A stretch of DNA of 64,000 bases from an uncultured Bacteroidales bacterium (lineage in GTDB: Bacteria; Bacteroidota; Bacteroidia; Bacteroidales; Bacteroidaceae), in assembly GCA_902801475.1 (NCBI GenBank), contig CADCIO010000009.1, forward strand, positions 1 to 64,000. The letters run 5' to 3'. Of the stretch, positions 35,385 to 43,536 are shown one piece after another. The translations under genes and the position numbers were made by a program. The notes beneath the pieces are model-generated. The model was not told the DNA's origin. It searched no databases and worked only from the letters and a program-made list of their open reading frames with translations. The number at the start of each line of letters is the position of its first letter. Within the stretch, counting starts at the first letter, position 1.

Positions 35385-36737
35385 ATGAGCAAGTTTATTG
35401 ATAAAATCAAGGATATCAAGCTTGTTAAGACATTAACAAACATTTGGCGTATTGAGGATTTGCGTTCACGCATCCTCATCACGCTGCTGTTTGTCGCCAT
35501 CTACCGTTTTGGTTCATATGTGGTGCTTCCTGGTATTGACACAGAGGCATTGCAAGGACTGAAAAACCAGACAGAAGGCGGTCTGATGTCACTTCTTGAT
35601 ATGTTCTCGGGTGGTGCATTCTCTAAGGCCTCTATCTTCGCACTTGGAATCATGCCCTACATCTCTGCTTCCATCGTGATGCAGTTGCTAGGTATCGCTG
35701 TTCCATACTTCCAAAAGATGCAGCGCGAAGGAGAAAGCGGACGTCGCAAGATGAGTCAATATACCCGTTATTTGACAGTGCCAATCCTTATCTTCCAAGG
35801 CATCTTCTACCTGATCAACCTTCAGACTCAGACTCAAGGTGCGGCAATTTACTCATCTTTGGATTGGAATGTGTTTATCCTTTATGCAACAATCATTCTT
35901 GCTGCTGGTAGCATGTTCGTTCTTTGGTTGGGTGAAAGAATCACTGATAAGGGTATCGGAAATGGTGTGTCCATCATCATTATGATTGGTATCATCGCAC
36001 GTTTCCCAACCGCTGTCATTCAGGAATTTGGTTCACGTCTTTCAGCAGGACAGGGTGGTCTCGTCATGTTCCTCGTCGAGATTGTATTGTTCCTTGCAGT
36101 GATTGCTGCAGCAATTCTTCTCGTGCAGGGTGTGCGCCGTGTTCCTGTCAACTATGCAAAGAAGATCGCAGGTGCTCGTCAGATTGGTGGTGCACGTCAG
36201 TACATTCCTCTGAAGCCCTACGCTGCAAATGTGATGCCTATCATCTTCGCTCAGGCTATCATGTTCATTCCTGTCACTCTGGCACAGTTCTCTGGTAGCA
36301 AACTGAATCCAGTTGTCAACCAGTTGATAGACAATAATAGCTTTATGTACAACCTCATCTTTGCTATTCTGATTATCCTGTTTACTTATTTGTATACAGC
36401 AATCACTATCAATCCTGTGCAGATGGCTGAAGACATGAAGAGAAATAATGGTTTCATCCCTGGAATCAAGCCAGGTAAGGAAACTGCAGACTATATCGAC
36501 AAGATTATGTCTCGTATCACGTTCCCTGGTTCTTTGTTCTTGGCGTTGATTGCCATTCTCCCAGCCTTTGCAGGCATCTTTGGTGTACAAAGAGAGTTTG
36601 CCGCTTTCTTCGGTGGTACTTCTCTTCTCATCCTCGTTGGTGTGGTTCTTGACACGCTGATGCAGATTGAGTCGCACCTGATGATGCGTCATTACGACGG
36701 ACTGCTTGATACGGGCCGTGTTCGTGGCGAACATTAA
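35385..36737 (+). CDS. secY: Preprotein translocase subunit SecY
   Basis: This 450-aa integral membrane protein is the pore of the Sec translocon, with ten predicted transmembrane segments; the first cytoplasmic part contains IEDLRSRILITLLFVAIYR. GEGSYVV-like plug and gating segments and the cytoplasmic loop RRVPVNYAKK are recognisable. It exports the many signal-peptide proteins encoded in this window. Its location after rplO is the standard bacterial arrangement; map follows after 17 bases. Confidence 0.98.
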   Translation: MSKFIDKIKDIKLVKTLTNIWRIEDLRSRILITLLFVAIYRFGSYVVLPGIDTEALQGLKNQTEGGLMSLLDMFSGGAFSKASIFALGIMPYISASIVMQLLGIAVPYFQKMQREGESGRRKMSQYTRYLTVPILIFQGIFYLINLQTQTQGAAIYSSLDWNVFILYATIILAAGSMFVLWLGERITDKGIGNGVSIIIMIGIIARFPTAVIQEFGSRLSAGQGGLVMFLVEIVLFLAVIAAAILLVQGVRRVPVNYAKKIAGARQIGGARQYIPLKPYAANVMPIIFAQAIMFIPVTLAQFSGSKLNPVVNQLIDNNSFMYNLIFAILIILFTYLYTAITINPVQMAEDMKRNNGFIPGIKPGKETADYIDKIMSRITFPGSLFLALIAILPAFAGIFGVQREFAAFFGGTSLLILVGVVLDTLMQIESHLMMRHYDGLLDTGRVRGEH

Positions 36738-36754
36738 GCACTGCTTTAGACAAG

Positions 36755-37552
36755 ATGGTATATCTGAAAACTGACGAGGAGGTGGAGCTTCTCCGAAAGG
36801 CAAACCTGCTTGTGGGAAAGACATTGGCGGAACTGGCGAAAGTGATAGAGCCAGGGGTCACGACAAAGCAACTGAATGAAATAGCAGACACTTACATTCG
36901 TGACCAGGGAGCCATTCCGACCTTCTTCGGATTCCCCAATCCATATGGAGGTCCATTCCCTGCCAGCATTTGCACCTCAGTCAATCATCAGGTTGTTCAC
37001 GGCATACCCAACGACACTCCGTTACAGGAGGGAGATATCGTCTCGATCGACTGTGGCACACAGCTGAATGGCTATTGCGGAGATTCTTGCTACACCTTTG
37101 CGGTGGGCGAGATCTCGGAAGAAGTCCAAAAGTTGTTGACAACCACTAAGGAAGCCCTTTACAAGGGAATTGAACAGGCCGTTGTCGGTCACAGGTTAGG
37201 AGACATATCATACGCCGTCCAAACCCACTGCGAAGCTCAGGGCTATGGTGTAGTCAGAGAGTTTGTGGGTCACGGGATAGGGAAGAAGATGCATGAAGAC
37301 CCTCAAGTGCCGAACTATGGCAGAAGAGGAAATGGAATGTTGCTCAAAAATGGCTTGTGTATTGCGATAGAGCCGATGATAGCCATGGGCACCAAAGACA
37401 TTTACATGCAAGAAGACCGGTGGGGCATCGTGACAAGAGACAAGAAGCCCGCAGCACATTTTGAGCACTCAATTTGTGTGCGGAAGGGAAAGGCTGACAT
37501 CCTCTCGTCGTTTGAAGAAATAGAAACAGTATTAAGAGAAAAATCTTTATAA
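36755..37552 (+). CDS. map: Type I methionine aminopeptidase
   Basis: This 265-aa metalloenzyme removes the initiator Met from nascent proteins at the ribosome. The metal ligands of the family are in place: SIDCGTQLNGYCGDSC (first two Asp), GHGIGKKMHEDPQVPNYG (His), then EPMIAMG (Glu) and, near the C-terminus, a Glu in AHFEHSI. No N-terminal zinc-finger extension is present, as in E. coli MetAP. Its place between secY and infA is common in Bacteroidales and Firmicutes. Confidence 0.98.
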   Translation: MVYLKTDEEVELLRKANLLVGKTLAELAKVIEPGVTTKQLNEIADTYIRDQGAIPTFFGFPNPYGGPFPASICTSVNHQVVHGIPNDTPLQEGDIVSIDCGTQLNGYCGDSCYTFAVGEISEEVQKLLTTTKEALYKGIEQAVVGHRLGDISYAVQTHCEAQGYGVVREFVGHGIGKKMHEDPQVPNYGRRGNGMLLKNGLCIAIEPMIAMGTKDIYMQEDRWGIVTRDKKPAAHFEHSICVRKGKADILSSFEEIETVLREKSL

Positions 37553-37555
37553 AGT

Positions 37556-37774
37556 ATGGCTAAACAGTCTGCTATCGAACAAGATGGAACTATCGTCGAG
37601 GCATTGTCAAATGCAATGTTTAGAGTAGAGTTGGAAAATGGTCATGAGATCATCGCCCACATCTCTGGCAAGATGAGGATGCACTACATCAAGATTCTGC
37701 CAGGTGATAAGATTCGTGTGGAGATGTCCCCTTATGACTTGTCCAAAGGTCGAATAGTATTCAGATATAAATAA
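37556..37774 (+). CDS. infA: Translation initiation factor IF-1
   Basis: This 72-aa single OB-fold protein occupies the A site of the 30S subunit during initiation. [19 protein letters not shown] and [20 protein letters not shown] are diagnostic; length is exactly standard. It begins 3 bases after map. Confidence 0.98.
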   Translation: MAKQSAIEQDGTIVEALSNAMFRVELENGHEIIAHISGKMRMHYIKILPGDKIRVEMSPYDLSKGRIVFRYK

Positions 37775-37783
37775 AATCACAAT

Positions 37784-37900
37784 ATGAAAACAAGAGCATC
37801 ATTGAAAAAGCGTACACCTGATTGCGTAATCGTAAGGCGCAAAGGCCGCCTGTTTGTTATTAACAAGAAGAACCCTAAGTTCAAGACTCGTCAGGGATAA
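37784..37900 (+). CDS. rpmJ: 50S ribosomal protein bL36
   Basis: This 38-aa protein reads [17 protein letters not shown] ... NPKFKTRQG, between infA and rpsM as expected. It has a single cysteine (Cys14) and therefore lacks the zinc ribbon of the four-ligand form. This zinc-free type is usual in the phylum. Confidence 0.97.
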   Translation: MKTRASLKKRTPDCVIVRRKGRLFVINKKNPKFKTRQG

Positions 37901-37933
37901 TTCTTTGGTAAGAAATTGAAATTAAAGTAAGAT

Positions 37934-38314
37934 ATGGCAATAAGAATTGTAGGTGTAGACCTCCCACAGAACAAGCGAGGTGAAATTGCGCTCACATACA
38001 TTTTTGGTATTGGACGCAGCAGCGCCGGTAAAATCCTTGAGAAGGCTGGCGTAGACAAAGACATTAAGGTAAAGGACTGGAACGACGAACAGGCCGGTAA
38101 GATTCGTGCAGTGATTGCTGCCGACTACAAGGTGGAGGGTGACCTCCGTTCTGAGATCCAGCTGAACATCAAGCGCCTGATGGATATCGGTTGCTACCGT
38201 GGCATCCGTCATCGTCTTGGTCTTCCTGTACGTGGTCAGAGTACTAAGAACAATGCACGTACTCGCAAGGGTAAGAAGAAAACAGTTGCAAACAAGAAAA
38301 AGGCTACTAAATAA
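37934..38314 (+). CDS. rpsM: 30S ribosomal protein uS13
   Basis: This 126-aa head protein forms intersubunit bridges with uL5 and touches the P-site t[23 protein letters not shown] and [20 protein letters not shown] identify it. The C-terminal lysine-rich tail ([14 protein letters not shown]) reaches the decoding site. Confidence 0.99.
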   Translation: MAIRIVGVDLPQNKRGEIALTYIFGIGRSSAGKILEKAGVDKDIKVKDWNDEQAGKIRAVIAADYKVEGDLRSEIQLNIKRLMDIGCYRGIRHRLGLPVRGQSTKNNARTRKGKKKTVANKKKATK

Positions 38315-38323
38315 TATTAGGAT

Positions 38324-38713
38324 ATGGCAAAGAAAACAGCTTCTGCAAAGAAGAGAAACGTTAAGGTTACCGCTGAAGGTCAGCTTCATGTACACTCTTC
38401 TTTCAACAACATCATTGTTACTTTGGCTAACAGTGAAGGTAATGTTATCTCTTGGTCAGCAGCCGGTAAGATGGGTTTCCGCGGTTCAAAGAAGAACACC
38501 CCTTACGCTGCCCAGATGGCAGCGCAGGATTGCGCCAAGGTTGCTTTCGACCTCGGTCTCCGCAAGGTGAAGGCATACATCAAGGGTCCAGGCAATGGTC
38601 GTGAGGCCGCTGTGCGCGGTTGCCATGCGGCAGGAATTGAAGTGACAGAGATCATCGACGTTACTCCACTCCCACACAACGGATGCCGTCCTCCAAAGAG
38701 AAGAAGAGTTTAA
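38324..38713 (+). CDS. rpsK: 30S ribosomal protein uS11
   Basis: This 129-aa platform protein lies near the mRNA exit and the anti-Shine-Dalgarno region. [32 protein letters not shown] and the end [11 protein letters not shown] are near-invariant. It has a basic N-terminal extension typical of the phylum. Confidence 0.99.
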   Translation: MAKKTASAKKRNVKVTAEGQLHVHSSFNNIIVTLANSEGNVISWSAAGKMGFRGSKKNTPYAAQMAAQDCAKVAFDLGLRKVKAYIKGPGNGREAAVRGCHAAGIEVTEIIDVTPLPHNGCRPPKRRRV

Positions 38714-38816
38714 TCATTACACAATTATGTCATTTGCCAACGAGTTCGTTTTGTCGCATCTTTCCTTTCTGCGGCTGCTGCTGAGAACTGCATGGCATTA
38801 AACATTAAGAAAATAT
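38714..38816 (+). promoter_or_regulatory. Candidate uS4-binding leader RNA before rpsD
   Basis: TGCCA (38735-38739) and TGGCA (38793-38797) can close a junction that contains two hairpins: AACG/CGTT around AGTT (38739-38750, sharing one base) and CGCA (38755-38758) / TGCG (38770-38773). The spacer is 103 bases in an otherwise compact operon. Published motif searches described an 'S4-Bacteroidia' RNA upstream of rpsD, as I recall; whether this is that motif needs a covariance-model search. Confidence 0.55.
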
Positions 38817-39422
38817 ATGGCTAGATATATTGGACCAAAATCAAGAATTGCTCGTCGTTTTGGCGAGGCAATCTTTGGACCTGACAAAGTTTTGTCTAAA
38901 AAGAATTATGCTCCTGGTCAGCATGGTAACAACCGCCGTAAGAAGTCTTCTGAGTACGGTCTCATGTTGGCAGAGAAGCAGAAGGCAAAGTACACTTATG
39001 GTGTGCTTGAGCGTCAGTTCCGCAACCTGTTCGAGAAGGCAGCTACCAAGTCTGGCGTAACAGGTGAGATTCTCCTTCAGTTCCTTGAGGCACGCCTTGA
39101 CAACGTAGTGTTCCGTCTTGGCTTGGCTCCTACACGTGCAGCTGCTCGTCAGCTCGTGAGCCACAAGCACATCGTGGTTGACGGTCAGGTTGTGAACATT
39201 CCATCTTACTCAGTGAAGCCAGGTCAGATTGTGGCTGTCCGCGAGAAGTCAAAGAGCCTTGAGGTGATTGACGCAGCTCTTGCAGGTTTCAACCACAGCA
39301 AGTACCCATGGATTGAGTGGGACGAGAACGTTAAGGGTGGTAAGTTCCTCCACATGCCTGAGCGTGCAGACATTCCAGAGAATATCAAGGAGCAGATGAT
39401 TGTCGAGTTGTACTCTAAATAA
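38817..39422 (+). CDS. rpsD: 30S ribosomal protein uS4
   Basis: This 201-aa assembly initiator binds the 5' domain of 16S rRNA. The start [20 protein letters not shown] and the S4 RNA-binding domain [20 protein letters not shown] with [16 protein letters not shown] are clear. There is no N-terminal zinc-cysteine cluster. In E. coli it represses its own operon. It is preceded by the structured spacer and followed after 14 bases by rpoA. Confidence 0.99.
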   Translation: MARYIGPKSRIARRFGEAIFGPDKVLSKKNYAPGQHGNNRRKKSSEYGLMLAEKQKAKYTYGVLERQFRNLFEKAATKSGVTGEILLQFLEARLDNVVFRLGLAPTRAAARQLVSHKHIVVDGQVVNIPSYSVKPGQIVAVREKSKSLEVIDAALAGFNHSKYPWIEWDENVKGGKFLHMPERADIPENIKEQMIVELYSK

Positions 39423-39436
39423 TAAAATATAATCAA

Positions 39437-40429
39437 ATGGCGATATTAGCATTTCAAAAACCAGAAAAAGTCGTAATGTTGGAGGCTGACGACAAGTACG
39501 GAAAGTTCGAATTCCGTCCTTTGGAGCCAGGCTATGGTATTACTATCGGTAATCCACTCCGTCGCATTCTTCTTTCTTCGCTTGAAGGTTATGCTATCAA
39601 CACCATCCGCATTACTGGTGTTGAGCATGAGTTCTCTACGATTCCAGGTGTGAAGGAGGATGTTACCAACATTATCTTGAATCTGAAGCAAGTTCGATTC
39701 AAGCAAGTCGCTGATGGTTTTGACTCAGAAAAAGTGTCAATTTCCATCGAGAATTCAACCGAGTTTAAGGCTGGAGATATCAACAAGAGCCTCAATGGAT
39801 TTGGAGTGTTAAATCCAGATTTGGTCATTTGCCATTTGGATCCTCAGGCAACATTGGAGCTGGAGTTGAGCATCAACAAGGGTCGCGGATATGTTCCTGC
39901 AGACGAGAATCGCGAGTTCTGCAAGGAAATCAACGACATTGCCATTGACTCTATCTACACTCCTATCCGCAACGTCAAGTTCGCAGTGGAGAACTATCGT
40001 GTGGCACAGAAGACCGACTACGAGAAACTCGTGCTCGAGATTACCACAGATGGTTCCATCCATCCAAAAGATGCTCTCAGAGAGGCATCTAAGATTCTCA
40101 TCTACCATCTCATGCTGTTCTCTGACGAAAAGATTACGCTCGAGAATGCAGACTTTGATGGCAATGAAGAATTTGATGAGGAAGTACTGCGTATGCGCCA
40201 GTTGCTGAAGACCAAGCTCGTCGATATGAACCTCTCTGTTCGTGCCCTCAATTGTTTGAAGGCTGCGGATGTGGAGACGCTCGGCGACCTCGTGCAATTC
40301 AACAAGACAGACTTGCTCAAGTTCCGTAACTTTGGTAAGAAGTCACTCACAGAGCTTGACGACTTGCTTGAGAGCTTGAACCTTTCGTTCGGAACAGACA
40401 TTTCTAAGTATAAATTAGACAAAGACTAA
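39437..40429 (+). CDS. rpoA: RNA polymerase alpha subunit
   Basis: This 330-aa protein forms the assembly dimer of RNA polymerase. The N-terminal domain carries [28 protein letters not shown] (positions ~17-45, family signature). The C-terminal domain (residues ~250-325), which contacts activators and UP elements, has [18 protein letters not shown] and [17 protein letters not shown]. Length and both domains are complete. Confidence 0.99.
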   Translation: MAILAFQKPEKVVMLEADDKYGKFEFRPLEPGYGITIGNPLRRILLSSLEGYAINTIRITGVEHEFSTIPGVKEDVTNIILNLKQVRFKQVADGFDSEKVSISIENSTEFKAGDINKSLNGFGVLNPDLVICHLDPQATLELELSINKGRGYVPADENREFCKEINDIAIDSIYTPIRNVKFAVENYRVAQKTDYEKLVLEITTDGSIHPKDALREASKILIYHLMLFSDEKITLENADFDGNEEFDEEVLRMRQLLKTKLVDMNLSVRALNCLKAADVETLGDLVQFNKTDLLKFRNFGKKSLTELDDLLESLNLSFGTDISKYKLDKD

Positions 40430-40435
40430 TCAAAA

Positions 40436-40957
40436 ATGAGACACAATAAGAAATTCAACCACCTTGGTCGTAAGCACTCTCACCGCAAGGCGATGCTTGC
40501 CAACATGGCAATCTCCCTCATTATGCACAAGAGAATCACTACGACGCTTCCAAAGGCAAAGGCTCTTCGTGTGTATGTTGAGCCACTGATTACAAAGTCA
40601 AAGGAGGACACGACTCACTCTCGTCGTGTTGTGTTCAGTTACCTTCAGAACAAGTATGCCATCACTGAACTTTTCAGCACCGTTGCAACAAAGGTTGCTG
40701 ATCGTCCTGGTGGCTACACTCGCATCATCAAGTTGGGTCGTCGTCCATCTGACGATGCAGAGATGGCATTCATTGAGTTGGTTGACTTTGATGAGAACAT
40801 GGCAAAGACTGAGGCTAAGAAGACTCGCACTCGCCGTTCTCGCAAGTCAGCTTCTAAGGCTGAGGCTCCTGCAGCCGAGGCTCCAAAGGCTGAAGCACCT
40901 GCTGAAGTTGAGGCTCCTGCTGAAGAAGCTCCTGCTACTGAGGCATCTGCAGAATAA
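40436..40957 (+). CDS. rplQ: 50S ribosomal protein bL17 with Ala/Glu/Pro-rich tail
   Basis: This 173-aa protein has a normal bL17 core in its first ~125 residues ([54 protein letters not shown]). A basic linker ([14 protein letters not shown]) and then about 35 residues of AEAP-type repeats follow. The tail is not part of the ribosomal fold. It is the last gene of the cluster, 26 bases before the terminator stem. Confidence 0.98.
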   Translation: MRHNKKFNHLGRKHSHRKAMLANMAISLIMHKRITTTLPKAKALRVYVEPLITKSKEDTTHSRRVVFSYLQNKYAITELFSTVATKVADRPGGYTRIIKLGRRPSDDAEMAFIELVDFDENMAKTEAKKTRTRRSRKSASKAEAPAAEAPKAEAPAEVEAPAEEAPATEASAE

Positions 40958-40983
40958 TTATTGCCAACAATTCATATCTTGCA

Positions 40984-41014
40984 GACCGCATACACCTCGT
41001 ATGCGGTCTTTTTT
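40984..41014 (+). terminator. Strong terminator of the ribosomal cluster
   Basis: GACCGCATAC (40984-40993) and GTATGCGGTC (40999-41008) form a perfect 10-bp stem with a 5-nt loop, followed by six T (41009-41014). It is a textbook intrinsic terminator 26 bases after the rplQ stop. Confidence 0.95.
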
Positions 41015-41055
41015 GTCTCCAATATGATGAAAAGAAACCTTTATGTTTGAATTTA

Positions 41056-41087
41056 TTTGCAACATTTAAGATTTTTTCGTAAGTTTG
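41056..41087 (+). promoter_or_regulatory. Promoter of the GH43 gene
   Basis: TTTG (41056-41059), 20 nt, TAAGTTTG (41080-41087). The start should be near 41094. An in-frame ATG at 41085 lies inside the promoter, so the true start must be the next one at 41115. Confidence 0.8.
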
Positions 41088-41114
41088 CCACGTAATTTTG
41101 AAATTGACCTGTTT

Positions 41115-43256
41115 ATGAAAAAGTTTTTACTGACAATTTGTGGGCTCTTCGGGCTCAGTCTGGCAATGATTGCGCAGCAAGTGAAAGAACAGAAAGAGAT
41201 GCAAGAACTGACTTTGAGTGAGGTGTCTTCTCTCTATCAGCTCCAGCCACGCAAGTGGAAAAGTGTTCACGATCCTTCTGTGGTGTGGGATGCTGCCACG
41301 CAGACTTTCTACATCTATGGTTCCCACTATTATGGTGTGAAAACCAAAGACTTCAAGACCTACAGCGATATCACCCGTTATTACAAGGGCAGTTATGAAT
41401 CTAACGATGCTTATAAAGCATTTAAAAGTAACCCTGTCCATACGGTGAAACGTTGTTTGCCAGGTCAAACAGAGGTGGAAGATGTGGTGCTCCCGTCTTT
41501 TGATGCAGCTGCATTCTGTTCCACATACGCTTCTTCTGAAGCCTCTTGGGTGTCTGGAGACCAGTGGGCACCAGACATTGTTTACAATCCGAACAAGAAG
41601 AAATGGTGCTATTATCTCAGTTTAAATGGTGACTATTGGGCTTCTGTGGTGGTGCTGATGACAGCTGATAAGCCTGAAGGACCATTCACTTATGAAGCAC
41701 CTATTGTGTTTGGCGGTTTTGACGGTCAAACACGTTCTGGTAAAAATGTTTCATATAAAGACACAGACCTTGAAGTGGTGCTTGGCACACAGTCTTCTTT
41801 ACCTTCCCGCTATAAGACTAGTGCATGGGGCAATTTGTGGCCCAACTGCATTGATCCTTGTGCTTTCTTTGATGAAGATGGTGAACTTTGGCTTGCTTAT
41901 GGCTCATGGTCTGGTGGCGTTTTTATGCTCAAACTCGACAAGAATACAGGTCTGCGCGATTATACCAACACCTATCCCTCTACCACTTATGCAGGTAGGG
42001 CACCTAACGGAACCTCTTTCACAGGATACACCAGCGATCCTTATTATGGCAAACTCATAGCAGGAGGCTGTTATGTTAGTGGCGAAGGCCCCTACATCCA
42101 GCACATCGGTAATTACTACTATCTTTTCATGAGCTATGGTGGATTTGCTCCAGACGGAGGTTACGAGATGCGTGTGTTCCGTTCTGACAAGCCCGATGGT
42201 CCCTATAAAGATGCATCAGGTAATCTTGCCACCTATGCGGCATACCAGCTGAATTATGGTCTCAATGCTGCGACAGATAAAGGGATGAAGCTTCTTGGTG
42301 TCATGAACAATTGGGGGCTGATGACAGTGGGGGAGTGTGCCCAAGGACATAATTCTGCATGTCAAGACGATAAAGGACGTACCTTCTTGGTTTGTCACAC
42401 CAAATTTAATGATGGCACGATAGGTCATCAGATACGTGTTTATCAGCTCTACCTTAACAAGCAGGGTTGGCTCTGTGCTGCCCCCTTCCAGTTCGATGGG
42501 GAAGAAACCACTGACGAGATGATTTCCACCACTCAGCCTTGGTCTGCAACCGACATTGAGGGTGATTACCATGTTCTTGTTCATCCATACAGACTTGATC
42601 ATTCAAAGATGCAGGAAGCTACTCCTTCAATCATCCATTTATCAGCAGATGGAAAAGTGACAGGCGCTTTTAGAGGCTCATGGTCTTATACAGATGAGGG
42701 TAAGTCATATTTCCAGATCCGCTTAGGCTCTGTTACATACTATGGCGTTGTGGTCGAGCAGACCCTTGAGGGCTCGAATGCCAAGGCGCTATGTTTCACT
42801 GCTGTGAGCAATACGGGCATTCCTTGCTGGGGCTATAAAATGCAGCCGAAGTACGCCATTGCTTATAATTACAACCAATACAACGCTGTTTATTTCAAGA
42901 GAACTATGTTCTCGAAAGTGACAGGTGATAAAGACATTCTCTTTACTCCCGAAGAAAATGTGATGCTTAACTGGATTTCTTCCAATCCAGAGGTGCTTTC
43001 TAACACGGGCAAATTCACGGCACCAGCAGAAGACACATCCTTTACGATGACTGCCAGAATGGAATGTGGCAATTTCTATTGGCAACGGGATTTTTCAGCC
43101 AAAGCTATAGGTGACCCTTCATCCATTTCGGGCGTTCCAATGGAGGGGCAGGCAAACAACATCTTTGACGGCATCTTTGACATGATGGGACGCCGTGTTG
43201 AGAAACCATCCCATGGATTTTATCTTATCAAAGGCCAAAAAGTCTGGTTCAAGTGA
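41115..43256 (+). CDS. Secreted GH43 family glycosidase (arabinanase-like)
   Basis: This 713-aa protein has a signal peptide (MKKFLLTICGLFGLSLAMIAQ) and a five-bladed beta-propeller of the GH43 type. The three catalytic acids are Asp53 (HDPSVVW), Asp247 (CIDPCAFFDEDG) and Glu324 (GEGPYI). LWLAYGSWSGGVFMLKLD is typical of endo-1,5-alpha-arabinanases, so arabinan is the likely but unproven substrate. A C-terminal beta-domain follows, and the end (FDMMGRRVEKPSHGFYLIKG plus KVWFK) resembles a type IX sorting tail, so the enzyme is probably at the cell surface or outside. ATG 41115 is chosen because the upstream ATG at 41085 overlaps the promoter. Confidence 0.88.
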   Translation: MKKFLLTICGLFGLSLAMIAQQVKEQKEMQELTLSEVSSLYQLQPRKWKSVHDPSVVWDAATQTFYIYGSHYYGVKTKDFKTYSDITRYYKGSYESNDAYKAFKSNPVHTVKRCLPGQTEVEDVVLPSFDAAAFCSTYASSEASWVSGDQWAPDIVYNPNKKKWCYYLSLNGDYWASVVVLMTADKPEGPFTYEAPIVFGGFDGQTRSGKNVSYKDTDLEVVLGTQSSLPSRYKTSAWGNLWPNCIDPCAFFDEDGELWLAYGSWSGGVFMLKLDKNTGLRDYTNTYPSTTYAGRAPNGTSFTGYTSDPYYGKLIAGGCYVSGEGPYIQHIGNYYYLFMSYGGFAPDGGYEMRVFRSDKPDGPYKDASGNLATYAAYQLNYGLNAATDKGMKLLGVMNNWGLMTVGECAQGHNSACQDDKGRTFLVCHTKFNDGTIGHQIRVYQLYLNKQGWLCAAPFQFDGEETTDEMISTTQPWSATDIEGDYHVLVHPYRLDHSKMQEATPSIIHLSADGKVTGAFRGSWSYTDEGKSYFQIRLGSVTYYGVVVEQTLEGSNAKALCFTAVSNTGIPCWGYKMQPKYAIAYNYNQYNAVYFKRTMFSKVTGDKDILFTPEENVMLNWISSNPEVLSNTGKFTAPAEDTSFTMTARMECGNFYWQRDFSAKAIGDPSSISGVPMEGQANNIFDGIFDMMGRRVEKPSHGFYLIKGQKVWFK

Positions 43257-43258
43257 GT

Positions 43259-43284
43259 CTGCAATTTCGGTTTTGCTTTTTTGA
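43259..43284 (+). terminator. Weak terminator-like hairpin after the GH43 gene
   Basis: GCAA (43261-43264) pairs with TTGC (43273-43276), followed by six T (43277-43282). The stem is only 4 bp, so some read-through into the next operon is possible. The rest of the gap to 43373 is AT-rich with no gene. Confidence 0.35.
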
Positions 43285-43373
43285 CTTTTACTGTCTAAAA
43301 TTAACCAAAATTGGCTCAAATTGGGAGTTGAATTGTTAAATTTAAGTTTTCTTGCAATTCTTTTAATTATTTT

Positions 43374-43405
43374 TTTGTGTATGTCTTGAAAAAGTCGTTT
43401 CTTTG
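43374..43405 (+). promoter_or_regulatory. Promoter of the FAS1/SusCD operon
   Basis: TTTG (43374-43377), 20 nt, TTTCTTTG (43398-43405). The -7 box deviates from TAnnTTTG at one base (TT for TA) but spacing is ideal. The start should lie near 43412. A 12-bp perfect palindrome, ATTTGGCCAAAT, follows at 43431-43442, about 20 bases into the transcript, and could be an operator. The leader before the ATG is about 125 nt. Confidence 0.6.
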
Positions 43406-43536
43406 CAAAAGTTATATGATTAACGTGGGAATTTGGCCAAATATGACCACGGGGATTCGATAGCTAAGAAATAATACTTTTTACTAAAAACTTTTTACAA
43501 TTTAGAAGGACAAACAATCTATTCTAATTAATAATT

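Noticed and set aside
41085-41114. Upstream ATG for the GH43 gene
   Set aside because: It overlaps the -7 box and would place ten polar residues before the signal peptide; ATG 41115 fits better.
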